64,000 bases of DNA from Dendrolimus kikuchii (GCA_019925095.2 CM034391.1:1949051-2013050); one strand, 5' to 3'; shown: positions 42,700-53,000, counted from the first letter of the stretch. The notes: generated by a model not told the origin, from the sequence alone. A program made the numbers and translations.

Positions 42700-43265
42700 T
42701 CAAGAGCACGGGCCATAAAAATGGCCCGGACGTTTGGAAGGCTTGCGTGGGGCCATGGGAAGGCCAACACGAAGAGGCCCCTTGACAAATTTAATTAAAT
42801 GTGGCGTGACACTGACCGGCGATTATCCCTGTCTACACCATATAACAATGCACAATGACAAGCCCCGGCCTGTGTAGGACTATTGTGGGAAATTAAGACA
42901 AAAAGTACCGGGCTATTGGGGTGAACTGCTAGTGGTACTAGGGGTCTGGGAATATGGGGACTATGGTGTCCGCCCGTCGCAATGTTAAGGGAACATGGAA
43001 AAATGGGCAGACGGTGACTCGCCACTCCCTGCATGGGCCCCAAAAAATGCCATAAAGACAGGGGCAACATGGGTGTAGAGAGGTGGGCTGCAGGTTCACC
43101 GAAGCTACTTCTGACGTGATGCCATTTATCACTTCCACCCCTGGAGCTTGAGTCTTAGCTCTAGCGATCTCCACTCCGTGCCGGCCAGTTAAGGCAAGCA
43201 CGGAGCCTTGCCTTAGCCCCCGGAGTCAGGTACGAGGTGTTGCTACTCACCTAAGACTTCGTGAA
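42700..43265 (-). repeat. GC-rich block, probable LINE untranslated region
   Basis: Sharp GC rise between an A-run and (ATT)n. No good frame on either strand (87-91 codons at most, no domain). Composition and abrupt edges suggest a LINE fragment. Confidence 0.4.
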
Positions 43266-43392
43266 TTATTATTATTATTAATAAATAAATCCTGACGTCA
43301 CAGGCCACGGTCAGATTATAAAGAGAGACGTATGTCCGTGGTACGGAGGATTTAAATTTCCACCTTTTAACTGAATGAATAATTGATGAAAT

Positions 43393-43488
43393 ATAATAAA
43401 ACTACGTTTTAACGGTTTTAAGCGCGGTTAAAACCGTTAAAACGTAGTTTTATTATGTATACAAGTCGCGAAAACTTAAGAAAATATT
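43393..43488 (-). mobile_element. Family T copy converted to a palindrome, with 12-bp TSD
   Basis: 96 bp between AATTGATGAAAT at 43381-43392 and 43489-43500. 'ATAATAAAACTACGTTTTAA' plus CGGTTTTAA is followed after GCGCGG by its exact complement (29-bp arms). On the minus strand the left part equals the start of T at 27.32 kb. Confidence 0.8.
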
Positions 43489-43500
43489 AATTGATGAAAT

Positions 43501-43835
43501 ACTTTAAAAAGAAACCTTGATTATTCAGCAAAAATTTCTTTGCAAATATTCGTACCGCTTGGCTGACTCGAGTTCATCTTAGTCACCGGATCCTATTATA
43601 AATTCTTCACCACGTTCGACTAATAGTTAAAAATTTCTTTGTTAGTGACCGCTTTGTGGAGAGCGAGGCCTGAATACTTATTTTTGGCGGAAAGTATGAA
43701 TGAATTAAAACGCTTTATTGTTCACCATAAAGTTAAAACTCGCGTGACCAAAAGCCTGGCTTGCACCTAGGGCGTCCTAGGGCAACGAATCAACGTTGCC
43801 ATCTGTTAAAATGAGGTCGTTTAATGCTGCGCTGG
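43501..43835. other. No feature recognised
   Basis: No repeat match. 'GGGCGTCCTAGGGC' at about 43769 is a small direct/inverted motif only. Confidence 0.45.
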
Positions 43836-44121
43836 ATCGGCTGGGCGTAACTATGTTCTAAATCTCAGCCTTTCCAACACAAACAAAGCGCAGGGACGTC
43901 AGGGAGGAGGGGGTTTTTAGTGGGTATTGGGGTTGCTCGCTCGTGTAGCAACGCTCGGAGTCTTCCACACTATTCTGTGACGTCGATCGCGGACGGAGCA
44001 CTGCCAAGAGCATACTATTGCTGCAGTGTTATCGCCCCCGACCGACGCGTGTCGTTCCCCTAGCAACGGCCCAGTTTGTGCGTAAATCGGATAAGCATTT
44101 TCCCTCGCCTCAAAAAAAAAA
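43836..44121 (+). repeat. Family Q, diverged copy
   Basis: 'TTCTAAATCTCAGCCTTTCC', 'TTTTTAGTGGGTATTGGGGT', ends 'CCCTCGCCTCAAAAAAAAAA'. Confidence 0.55.
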
Positions 44122-44439
44122 AGAGGTCGTTTAATGCGCACGTAGCACACAGATTGATAGATTTTTAACACTGATGGTGGTGCAGTCATTATCGTCCGGG
44201 TGTTAAATCCCGGTTGCGTTCGGAGCGTTCGCTTCGAAATCATCGGTATGCTGTCACCCTTCACAACATCAAGCCGGCATTTTTGGGCCATTCCCTTCGA
44301 CAGGGATCTGACCAAAGCGGTATAGCTAACCATTGGTTCCCTCTAGTTTTATATTTACTCAAATCAGTTATTATTACATGTTAGTACAATACTTTATTAG
44401 ACTTATTAATTTTATGTAACATAATATGTATATTATATG
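44122..44439. other. No feature recognised
   Basis: Moderately GC-rich first half, likely more degraded LINE sequence. No domain seen. Confidence 0.4.
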
Positions 44440-44450
44440 CTTATATTATA

Positions 44451-44776
44451 CATACATACATACATAACTTCACGCCAGTTCCCTTGCAGGGTAGGCACGA
44501 ACAACAGAGTGCCATTTAGGCTTATTCTTACACACCTCACTTGCCTCTTTGACATTCATAACTCTTGTCATGCAAGCTCGTCTGTTCTTAAGGCTCCTGA
44601 CATCACCTTCTGCTAGTACACGATCAATTTGATCATGGAAGGTGTGTCGTGGCCTTCCACGACTTCTGCATCCATCCACTTTTGCATTGTATATCTGTTT
44701 AGTCATTCTTTCATCATGCATTCTTTCCACATGCCCGAACCACCGGAGCATTCCTTTCCTTACCTTCACCCCGACA
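44451..44776 (-). pseudogene. LINE-A reverse transcriptase C-terminal fragment
   Basis: Minus-strand frame SVGVKVRKGMLRWFGHVERM to YPARELA, (ATGT)n. TSD CTTATATTATA (44440-44450, 44777-44787). Confidence 0.9.
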
Positions 44777-44801
44777 CTTATATTATAACGGTAATATTTA
44801 T

Positions 44802-44964
44802 CCGCCTCCGCTCCTATTGGTCTTAGCGTGGTGATATATAGCCTATAGCCTTCCTCGATGCATGGGCTATCTAACACTGAAAGAATTTTTCAAATCAGAC
44901 CAGTGGTTCCTGAGTTTAGCGCGTTCAAGCAAACAAACAAACTCTTCAGCTTTATATATTAGTA
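44802..44964 (-). mobile_element. Helitron 5' portion
   Basis: 'CGCTCCTATTGGTCTTAGCG' to 'TCAGCTTTATATATTAGTA'. Uninterrupted counterpart of 15850-16340 and joined directly to the 3' end of another Helitron. Confidence 0.65.
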
Positions 44965-45165
44965 CTAGCTGTCCTGGCAGACGTTGTTCTGACCTGAAGA
45001 AATAAAATTTAGAATCCGATTGCAGCGCCACCTACCGGGTCCAATTGTGAATCTAAACCATCCTCGAATTCACTTGAACACACACAAAAAATCATTCAAT
45101 TCTGTCCAGCCGTTTAGAAGAAGTTCACTGTCAACACACGTACAGAAGAATTATATATATAAAGA
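44965..45165 (-). mobile_element. Non-autonomous Helitron
   Basis: CTAGCTGTCCTGGCAGACGT to 'ATTATATATATAAAGA'. About 200 bp, related to 3662-3870. Confidence 0.75.
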
Positions 45166-45265
45166 TAAGATAATATGTATATGCTTATATTATAATACTA
45201 ATATACTTATATTATAAAAGTAATATTTATTAACTTTGATTATATTTTCTTTGTTTTAAGTAATT

Positions 45266-45269
<4 letters not shown>

Positions 45270-45357
<88 letters not shown>
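45270..45357. repeat. (TA)n microsatellite
   Basis: About 43 TA units. Confidence 0.95.
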
Positions 45358-45362
<5 letters not shown>

Positions 45363-45403
45363 GTATATGTTTGTTTCAATTAAATTTTATTATCTTTACA
45401 TTA

Positions 45404-45704
45404 AGTCGCGGTAGCGTAATGGCTAGCGCACGCGTCCCAGACTCAGAGGGCGCGGGTTCGATCCTGGCCGGAACGCATGCATCTCTTAGTCAGTTTTCTG
45501 ATCTAATGTGCATATTATCACAATTACCATGTGCTAACAACGGTGAAGGAAAACATCGTGATGCAACCTGCACGTCAAGATAACCGATGTGTCAAACCTG
45601 CCAAGCCGCCTTGGACAAGCGTGGCGGGTATACTGTCTGTTCCCCCTATAATGGGAGGCGAGAGCTCAGCAGTGGGACATTAATGGGCTGATATTGTTAT
45701 ATTT
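45404..45704 (+). mobile_element. SINE S1, complete reference copy with TSD
   Basis: 'GGTAGCGTAATGGCTAGCGC' (A-box region), 'GGGTTCGATCCTGG' (B box), body and 'CTCAGCAGTGGGACATTAAT', 301 bp, flanked by TATCTTTACATTA (45391-45403, 45705-45717). Best S1 copy for defining the family. Confidence 0.9.
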
Positions 45705-45856
45705 TATCTTTACATTATTATTTTCAAAATTACTCTTATTGCTATTTAAATTTATGATTATAAATAATGAGCTTTTAATATATAACAAAGAACGAGATAT
45801 TTCTCATACGTATTTAAAGACATAATCATTTTTATAATGTTAAGTTTTTGATGCTT

Positions 45857-46162
45857 AATGCTCCGGTGGTTCGGGCATGTGGAAAGAATGCATGATGAAA
45901 GAATGACTAAACAGATATACAATGCAAACGTGGATGGATGCAGAAGTCGTGGAAGGCCACGACACACCTTCCATGATCAAATTGATCGTGTACTAGCAGA
46001 AGGTGATGTCAGGAGCCTTAAGAACAGACGAGCTTGCATGACAAGAGTTATGAATGTCAAAGAGGCAAGTGAGGTGTGTAAGAATAAGCCTAAATAGCAC
46101 TCTGTTGCTCGTGCCTACCCCGCAAGGGAACTGGCGTGAAGTTATGTATGTATGTATGTATG
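45857..46162 (+). pseudogene. LINE-A reverse transcriptase C-terminal fragment
   Basis: MLRWFGHVERMHDERMTKQI to VCKNKPK, where a stop (TAG for TGG) interrupts the frame. (ATGT)n. TSD TAAGTTTTTGA (45841-45851, 46163-46173); 5-6 filler bases (TGCTT) sit between the left TSD and the element. Confidence 0.9.
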
Positions 46163-46370
46163 TAAGTTTTTGACATAAATTCACTACACGAATGTTAATG
46201 AGAACTTACATGTATTGGTCACTTATAACTTAGTGGAGGCTGCTACTGAAAACCAGTGCTGTGTCAGCTCTTCTTGAAACATGTTGTTTTTTTTTTTTAA
46301 TCGGCGGACGTCTTGGTCTGCCGATTTAAAAACATAACAACATGTTGTATATTCCAAAATTAAGCAAGTT

Positions 46371-46733
46371 ACGCTTGTGTTATGGGTAATATACAACGGA
46401 CTACTCTGGGGCCGATCCCAGACACCCAGACCATAGTAAATAACGGAGAAAATACGTTTCCGAAATTTACTATAGAATAGAATAGAATATATTTTATTGT
46501 ACAAAAATACAACATAAAATCAAGAACATTAATATACAAGTGCAATCGGCGGTCTTATCGCCCATGGCGATTTCTTCCAGACAACCTTTGGATGGAGTAT
46601 AGAAGGACAACAAAAGTCGGTAGTTGATAAACCACTAACCACTAGCACTATACCAGGAATCGAACCCGGGGCCTCTGCGTTGTAGTGAGATAGGCCGGAA
46701 AAGGCTTAGCCCGCCCAACCACAGAGGTCGTCA
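46371..46733 (-). mobile_element. SINE S2 split by Z element
   Basis: S2 antisense: body at 46405-46474 ('GGCCGATCCCAGACACCCAG'), head at 46650-46733 (B-box complement 'CCAGGAATCGAACCCGGGG', 'GCCCAACCACAGAGG'). Z lies between; a short ACTATA occurs on both sides. Confidence 0.75.
46475..46650 (-). repeat. Z element inside SINE S2
   Basis: (GAATA)n tail, 'TATTTTATTGTACA', 'GCGGTCTTATCGCCCATGGC', 'TTCTTCCAGACAACC'. Confidence 0.65.
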
Positions 46734-46781
46734 GATCGTCCTTATGTACATTAGTTTTTGTATTTTTATAAAATACATATG
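46699..46781 (+). repeat. 83-bp direct repeat, left copy
   Basis: 'AAAAGGCTTAGCCCGCCCAA' (part of SINE S2 head) to 'TAAAATACATATG'; matched by 47107-47189 with two differences. The copies directly bracket a full-length X. Confidence 0.9.
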
Positions 46782-47106
46782 TTTTCATCCGTGCAGGAAC
46801 GGAGAAAGAATACAATTTCCTGCGGCCGGGCGGCCTGTCGTAAGAGGCGACTAAACAACCCACAGCCAGGTGGTAGGGCTTTTGCCCGACTGGATGGCTA
46901 CTACCCCTGGTCTAAAGTATGTCGCCATAACAACCTTGAGTTGTGTTCCGGCATTAGTGACCAGGTTCCAGCCTCCCTTAAGAGAGCAGCAGCGCATTTG
47001 TAGCACCTTTAGTGTTGCAAATGTCTTTAGGCGATGGTAACCGCTTTCCATCAAGTGGGCCGTCTGCCTGTCTGCTGAACTCCTGCAATAAAAAAATAAA
47101 TAAAAA
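46782..47106 (+). repeat. Family X retroelement with 83-bp flanking duplication
   Basis: 'TTTTCATCCGTGCAGGAACG' to 'CTGCAATAAAAAAATAAATA'. Full length. Confidence 0.9.
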
Positions 47107-47189
47107 AAAAGGCTTAGCCCACCCAACCACAGAGGTCGTCAGATCGTCCTTATGTGCATTAGTTTTTGTATTTTTATAAAATACATATG
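47107..47189 (+). repeat. 83-bp direct repeat, right copy
   Basis: Second copy of 46699-46781 (G/A at the CCCRCCC and GTRCATT positions). Confidence 0.9.
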
Positions 47190-47480
47190 CCTTAATGTTT
47201 CACGTGCGAATCCTGTTAGTTTTACGTGGGTTTATTTTTTAGTTTGATGTACCTTCATTCTCGCTAATAAATATTACTGTCTTTCTTTCTGAAACGCAAG
47301 CAACGGTGATGCACTATATGTATTTAATGTTACATAATTTTTCACAATTTCAAAACTTAATCGGTCACCAAAAAACTTAATTAGCATACTTAGATTAAGC
47401 GCTTACGTTGGAAAATACACAAAATTACCCCACTGGACGACCTTCAGCTGAATTTCTAACATATAAATTTCTCAATGTGT

Positions 47481-47943
47481 TACCAAACTTGGCTTATGTA
47501 ATGTTGGGCTGTGCCGGTTCTTGGACTGACCGCATGTTGGCCAATTGCGGATGAAGTGGCGCCAATGCTCAAATGCCATATCTTTGTCAAGATACGCGGA
47601 GTGTCTGGGCCCTAATCCCGTGGCCTTTATTTTAGGAGGGGAAACCCGATTGAGAGCCGACACCGCGTGTAGGGGGAAAATCGGAGTCGGAGTGGCACTA
47701 ACGGCACGGGGTTAAAGCCACGGCCGCGGATAAATATGGCCTAGCGCCTTCGCTGGCCCTGGCAAGAATCCCGGGGCCCTAGCATAAAGCCAGGGGACAT
47801 GGTGGGGTGTAATAGGTATCCCGGACTCGGGTGGTCATAACATTTCTTCGAAGGTACTGTTACCACCCCAAATATGGCGACTCTCACACGCCTCCACCAC
47901 GCTTCCTCCGCGGTGGTAAGTCTTAAATTTAATTTCCCCCCAC
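47481..47943. repeat. GC-rich block, probable LINE fragment
   Basis: 'AGGAGGGGAAACCCGATTGA' and 'GAGTGGCACTAACGGCACG' resemble 55527-55620, so it is a dispersed repeat. No domain-bearing frame. Confidence 0.45.
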
Positions 47944-47957
47944 GTTAGAAAAAGAAT

Positions 47958-48206
47958 GGCTAAACAGATATACAATGCAAAAGTGGATGGATGCAGAAGT
48001 CGTGGAAGGCCACGACACACCTTCCATGATCAAATTGATCGTGTACTAGCGGAGGGTGATGTCAGGAGCCTTAAGAACAGACGAGCTTGCATGACAAGAG
48101 TTATGAATGTCAAAGAGGCAAGTGAGGTGTGTAAGAATAAGCCTAAATGGCACTCTGTTGTTCGTGCCTACCCCGCAAGGGAACTGGCGTGAAGTTATGT
48201 ATGTAT
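47958..48206 (+). pseudogene. LINE-A C-terminal fragment
   Basis: Frame KQIYNAKVDGCRSRGRPRHT to YPARELA stop, (ATGT)n. Exact 14-bp TSD GTTAGAAAAAGAAT (47944-47957, 48207-48220). Confidence 0.9.
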
Positions 48207-48269
48207 GTTAGAAAAAGAATTTTTAAATCTTACTGTCCATACTTTGAAGCTGTCGAACAGGCACACGAC

Positions 48270-48410
48270 CCATCTATAGTAAAGTCATTACCGTCGTCTA
48301 TAGACTTTGACAACACCAGGACTAATGCTAGCCTTTAGGATGAAATAGAGAAAATGAGAAGAAGGATAGGGGTTAAGACAGGGAGGGATTTCATAAGGGG
48401 ACGGAATAGG
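48270..48410 (-). repeat. X-related ancient repeat
   Basis: 'CCGTCGTCTATAGACTTTGA' and 'GATAGGGGTTAAGACAGGGA' follow the same plan as 760-880. Confidence 0.45.
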
Positions 48411-48419
48411 CGAATCTCA

Positions 48420-48614
48420 CTTTTTTTTATTGCATGACTTCAGCAGACAGAAAGCGGATACCATCTCCTATGGACATATGCAACACTGCTGCTCTCTTAA
48501 GGTATAATGCAACCTGGCCACTTATGCCGGAACACAACTCAAGGTTGTTATGGCAGCATACCCTAGACCAGGGGTGGTAGCCATCCAGACGGGCAAATAC
48601 CCTACCACCTGGCT
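48420..48614 (-). repeat. Family X fragment, diverged
   Basis: T-run, 'TTGCATGACTTCAGCAGACA' to 'CTACCACCTGGCT'; internal deletions. Confidence 0.75.
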
Positions 48615-48691
48615 AAATACCAAATATAGTGATTGGTGAAAATAAGTAAACCATTTATTCATAAGACGTGTAATTTATATTGTAACATCCT

Positions 48692-48828
48692 AAAATTTTT
48701 TTTTTTATTGCAGGAGATCAACAGACAGGCAGACGGCCCACTTGATGGAAAGCGGTTACCATCGCCTATGGACATTTGCAACAGCAAAGTTGCTACAAAT
48801 GCGCTGCTGCTCTCTTAAGTCGGGCAAA
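48692..48828 (-). repeat. Family X fragment with large internal deletion
   Basis: T-run and 'TTGCAGGAGATCAACAGACA' to 'GCTGCTGCTCTCTTAAG', then directly 'TCGGGCAAAC'. The 5' third is missing. Confidence 0.8.
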
Positions 48829-49210
48829 CTACAAAACAATCCAGCCATATATAACTAAATTAATTCCTACTACAACTTACATTTTAAATTTCAACCTTTG
48901 TAATCAAACTGCACAAATAAAGATATTTATTATAAATCGTTACGCCATCAGCGCTTACGAGCATTTCCGCAAAATTAAACCGCGACAGCGGCTTGCGGGA
49001 CCAATCATTCACTTTCATCTGTTTCCGCAACGCGCGGCGACATTGTCGCAAACAATCGTTTCATTTAGCCACATCAACTGTTTATAACAAAGGGCGATTT
49101 TTACTTTGTATAATGTTATTTTGTTTACATCAAAACTGTTGTATCCGAACGTATGAACTTAAACTTCCGAATCCAAACGTTTTGAAATATCGCTCCTCTT
49201 CTTGTTTCGC
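48829..49210. other. No feature recognised
   Basis: A 103-codon open stretch spans 48776-49087 but starts in X and has no recognisable domain. Confidence 0.45.
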
Positions 49211-49223
49211 CGTTTGCTAATAT

Positions 49224-49769
49224 TGTTTATTTAGATAGATAGATAGATAACACTTTATTGTACACCATTACAGAAAAACTTACGAACTAGTATTAATTAG
49301 TCTAGTTGGGTACAAAGGGCGGTCTTATCGCTAAAAAGCGATCTCTTCCAGACAACCCGTGGCAAGAATATTTTGATTAGGAGTGGCGACGGTGGTATAC
49401 ATAATTATTGTACGATTACTTACATTTTAATAATAAAAAATTTATTTATTTATTTATTTAGATTTATGGCTTGGCAGCTAGGTCTTTAAGCCAGATCTTA
49501 GTGTACAATATAGTTTCTTCATTTTCTTAAGCCTATGTGTAGCACAGCTGAAATGTAGGTTATCAGCTGATGCCATAGAACAGAGTTCTTGTGACAACTC
49601 AAAAGGCTACATTTGACTATACAGTTCACATTTCTCACAAAACACATAATTACTACTCAAAAACTATCAATATTCTACAACTATTGTTTATTATAGAGTA
49701 ATTTTACACATTTTTAGAAAATGAAACTGCACAGCACAACATCTCCTTTCAGTTCCCGCCAAAAACTCC
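49224..49769 (-). mobile_element. Y+Z chimeric retroelement in a single TSD
   Basis: On the minus strand: Y complete from its normal start (GAGTTTTTGGCGGGAACTG), its (AAATA)n tail, about 60 bp unique sequence, then Z ('TTGTCTGGAAGAGATCGCTT' to 'CAATAAAGTGTTATCTATC'). One 13-bp TSD CGTTTGCTAATAT (49211-49223, 49770-49782) encloses the whole 546 bp; Y has no TSD of its own. Confidence 0.8.
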
Positions 49770-50098
49770 CGTTTGCTAATATGTGAAGTAGAGTTCGCGC
49801 CACGAAAGAAGTCCCACAGACGCGGCTCTGCAATCGCCGTACTTAATTCTGACAAAATACACATATAGTACAGTGACACGTCTAGCTAAAAAAGATGTTT
49901 TATATTAATCTATATACAAAAAAATAAATTACTGTTCGTTAGTCTCGCTAAAATTCGAGAACGGCTGGATTGATTTGGCTAATTTTGGTTTTGAATTATT
50001 TGTCCAGAAAAGGTTTAAAAGGTGAGTAGATGAAACAAATGCTTGGAATATAGTTAAAACAACAATTTCGCTTTCCCTTAGAAACTATTACTGCCTGT

Positions 50099-50208
50099 CA
50101 AACATTTGATGTTCGTCCCGTCGTTTAGAAATCGATTAAATTTAAAAGTCGTTCAGAAATCAAATTAAATTTATGAGTGAAGTTCTTTTTTTTTTGGTTT
50201 TGAATGTA
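50099..50208 (+). repeat. About 107-bp direct repeat, left copy
   Basis: From 'CAAACATTTGATGTTCGTCC' to 'TTTTGAATGT'. Matches 50702-50807 with a handful of substitutions and small indels. Confidence 0.85.
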
Positions 50209-50701
50209 CATACATACATACATAACTTCACGCCAGTTCCCTTGCGGGGTAGGCACGAGCAACAGAGCGCCATTTAGGTCCATTCTTACACACCTCACTT
50301 GCTTCTTTGACATTCATAACTCTTGTCATGCACGCTCGTCTGTTCTTAAGGCTCCTGACATCACCCTCCACTAGTACACGATCAATTTGATCATGGAAGG
50401 TGTGTCGTGGCCTTCCACGACTTCTGCATCCATCCACTTTTGCATTGTATATCTGTTTAGTCATTCTTTCATCATGCATTCTTTCCACATGCCCGAACCA
50501 CCGGAGCATTCCTTTCCTTAGCTTCACCCCGACACTCTCTTTCTTACTTCGGTATTACGAACGCGGTCCGCGAGCGTCACTCCGCAGATTTTGCGCAGTG
50601 CTCGCATCTCGACCGCGTTTACTCTACTTTCATGCTCTCTCTTCCATATCCAACTCTCGCTTCCATGCGTGAGCGTAGGTACCAGCACCGCGTTGTGTAT
50701 G
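50209..50701 (-). pseudogene. LINE-A reverse transcriptase C-terminal fragment
   Basis: Antisense from (CATA)n to 'GTACCAGCACCGCGTTGTGT'; encodes TLTHGSESWIWKRE-like, RALRKICGVTLADRV, LRWFGHVERMHDERMTKQIY to YPARELA. A deletion of about 13 bp removes 'LKESV' between KKR and GVK, shifting the frame. Confidence 0.85.
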
Positions 50702-50807
50702 TCAAACGTTTAATGTTCGTCCCGTCGTTTAGAAATCGATTAAATTTAAGTCGTTCAGAAATCAAATTAAATTTATAAGTGAAGTTCTTTTTTTTTGTTT
50801 TGAATGT
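50702..50807 (+). repeat. About 107-bp direct repeat, right copy
   Basis: 'CAAACGTTTAATGTTCGTCC' to 'TTTTGAATGT'. A third partial copy (about 30 bp) follows at 50808. Confidence 0.85.
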
Positions 50808-51134
50808 CAAACGTTTAATGTTCGTCCCGTCATTCAGAAATCAAAGTTTTTATGTATTGATTTTGAGGCGGTACGAAGTTTGCCGGGTCAGCTAGTTATT
50901 TATATATTATCTCAGGCTCTTTTTTTGAAGTGAAACTTCTATATAGACGGGAGGTATTAGGATTTTTTTTGTCACGAAAAAGCGTTACGGCCACGGTTAA
51001 AGGCGGCATAATTTTAGAGTAGACGTGGTGAGAGGCGGTATAATGTTAGAGTAGACTATCGATGTTTTTATTGGTTCCGGATCCGGATAAAAAAATATGT
51101 TTAAATAAAAAATGCATTCATTAAAATGTACCTA

Positions 51135-51562
51135 ACCTAACCAAATTATAATTTGCAGTCAACCTGCAAAAAATCGAAATGTGTACTGGGACACATAATA
51201 GAGGTGAAACTTCAAAGAACAAGTGAATTTCGTTTTGCCATTTGTCCATCTCTTATGGATAAAATCAGAAATGAGGATATCCGTAAGAGAACCAAGATAA
51301 CCGACATAGCTCTCAAAATTAGCAAGTGGCAGTGGGCCGGTCACGCCTGCCGCAGAACCGATGGCCGATGGAGCAGACGAGTCCTGGAGTAGAGACCGCG
51401 TCTCGGTAAACGTAGTGTCGGACGCCCTCCAGCCCGATGGACCGACGACCTGTGCAAGGTCGCCGGTAGGCGCTGGATGAGGAAATCAGAGGACAGGGAT
51501 GAGTGGCGCCGTCTTGGGTAGGCCTACGTCCAGCAGTGGACTACGGATGGCTGACGACGACG
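51135..51562 (+). pseudogene. LINE-C: RTE-type reverse transcriptase C-terminus
   Basis: Encodes KIRNEDIRKRTKITDIALKI, then WQWAGHACRRTDGRWSRRVL, stop (a lost Trp: TAG), then RPRLGKRSVGRPPARWTDDL, RWMRKSEDRDEWRRLG, stop, AYVQQWTTDG and a degenerate (GAC/GAT)n tail. This is the standard end of lepidopteran RTE-like LINEs. Two in-frame stops and 5' truncation make it inactive. Confidence 0.85.
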
Positions 51563-52140
51563 ATTTGTCCGTAGCCATTCGCTTTTCCACTTGTCCGTTG
51601 CGATTCGTTTTTCCACTTGTCCGTTGAAGTTTCACTTCTACTATGTTTTTAAATACATATAAAAGTTGTATTACAATTACTTTTCAAAGAATGAATGGAG
51701 TTGTAACAATTAAAAATGAAATTGTCAAAGTCGCAATAATGACATACTAAGAATTCATATTAACTTAGGAGTACGTTGTTTATTTTTGTTAAGAGGAATT
51801 TATAATGTCTTGACCAAAAATAAATTAGCTTGAATTATACGTGTGCTAACAGCATACACAAATATTTGACGTATTGTTCTTTCGCAATATATTGTCTCTT
51901 GAACAATATTATCAAAAGATGTGTGTTATATAAGTTAAATAGTTGACGTAAAACGTGTGAACTTTGCGAGATTCACTAATATCCGGTTCCTATAGACTAA
52001 CTTTTCATTTGCCTAACTAATCGGTTATAAATATATTGTAGCAAAAAAGATACTGACTTCAAGAGTAATATTAAATACTAACAATAAACAATTCCAATAT
52101 AATATAAATTTAGAAATAAATTACAATTTAAGCTACATAT
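51563..52140. other. No feature recognised
   Basis: AT-rich. 'TCCACTTGTCCGTTG' is repeated at 51587 and 51613. Confidence 0.5.
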
Positions 52141-52425
52141 TATCCGTGCAGGAACGGAGAAAGAATACAATTTCCTGCGGCCGAACGGCCTGACGTAAGA
52201 GGCGACTTAACAACCCACAGTCAGGTGGTAGGGCATTTACCCGACTGGATGGCTACCACCCCTGGCCTAAAGTATATCGCCATAAAAACCTTGAGTTGTT
52301 TTCCGGCAATAGTGACCAGGTTCCAGTTTCCCTTAAGAGAGCAGCAGCGCATTTGTAGCAACTTTGCTGTTGCAAATGTCCATAGGCGATGGTAACCGCT
52401 TTCCATCAAGTGGGCCGTCTGCCTT
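52141..52425 (+). repeat. Family X, 3' truncated
   Basis: 'TTATCCGTGCAGGAACGGAG' to 'AAGTGGGCCGTCTGCCTTAT'; the A-tail end is replaced by 'TTTATCAACCTGAATGAAAT', a sequence also found inverted at about 9961-9999. Confidence 0.85.
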
Positions 52426-52583
52426 ATTTTATCAACCTGAATGAAATAAAGTAGGGGCCTATACATAGCGTTGCTCTAGCTAGGGTACCTATAATATCTA
52501 AATAAAAACAAGGGCGCAGTTATAGAAGCTCGCAAAAGGCGCATAAAAGGCTATTTACGGCGCTGGCTGCAAGTCCCTACAAA

Positions 52584-53000
52584 ATGTATGAAATACCGTG
52601 TGAACTGTTTTGGCTGATTCCCTGGAAGATGGGCCGCCCCTTAGTGTGGGATGCTACTTGCGTTGACACTCTGGCGGCGTCCCATCTTTCAAGTACGTGC
52701 ACTACCGCCGGTTCTGCTGCAGCCGAACAGGAGGCCCTCAAGCGCCGCAAATATGCCGCCATTGGAAATGGTTACACATTTGCGGCATTTGGGGTGGAAA
52801 CTCTGGGTCCGTGGGGTCCTAACGCTCTAAAGGTCTACCGTGACGTCGCCAAACGTTTAGTAGACGTCACACGCGACCAGAAGGCTGGCGTCTATTTCGC
52901 TCAAAGATTAAGCATTGCTATACAACGTGGCAACGCCGCCAGCCTTCTGGGGACGTTCCCAGTAAGTGACAGTGGTTTGGGACCAATAACTTATCTTTAG
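52584..53000 (+). pseudogene. C-terminal restriction-like endonuclease domain of a LINE, 5' truncated
   Basis: Open to a natural stop at 53000. Contains [20 protein letters not shown] (second Asp of the PDx(n)D core; the PD itself is replaced by CELFW), then AGSAAAEQEALKRRKYAAIG, FGVETLGPWGPNALKVYRDV and the conserved tail SIAIQRGNAASLLGTFPVS. Same family as 5989-6526 (-), covering the part missing there. An AT-rich 3' trailer follows (TTTTAGTTTATAATTATTGT). The reverse transcriptase is absent, so it is a remnant despite the intact frame. The initiating ATG shown is just the first in frame. Confidence 0.65.

Larger units (their letters stand above)
49909..50895 (+). mobile_element. Non-autonomous Helitron with nested LINE-A and internal duplication
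   Basis: Starts TCTATATACAAAAAAATAAA, ends 'GTTTGCCGGGTCAGCTAG' before T. Related to 39580-39867. Enlarged by LINE-A and by the duplicated segment around it. Confidence 0.8.

Noticed and set aside
45404..45480. Functional tRNA gene
   Set aside because: A and B boxes are present, but the sequence is the head of SINE S1 with body, tail and TSD; no cloverleaf acceptor pairing.
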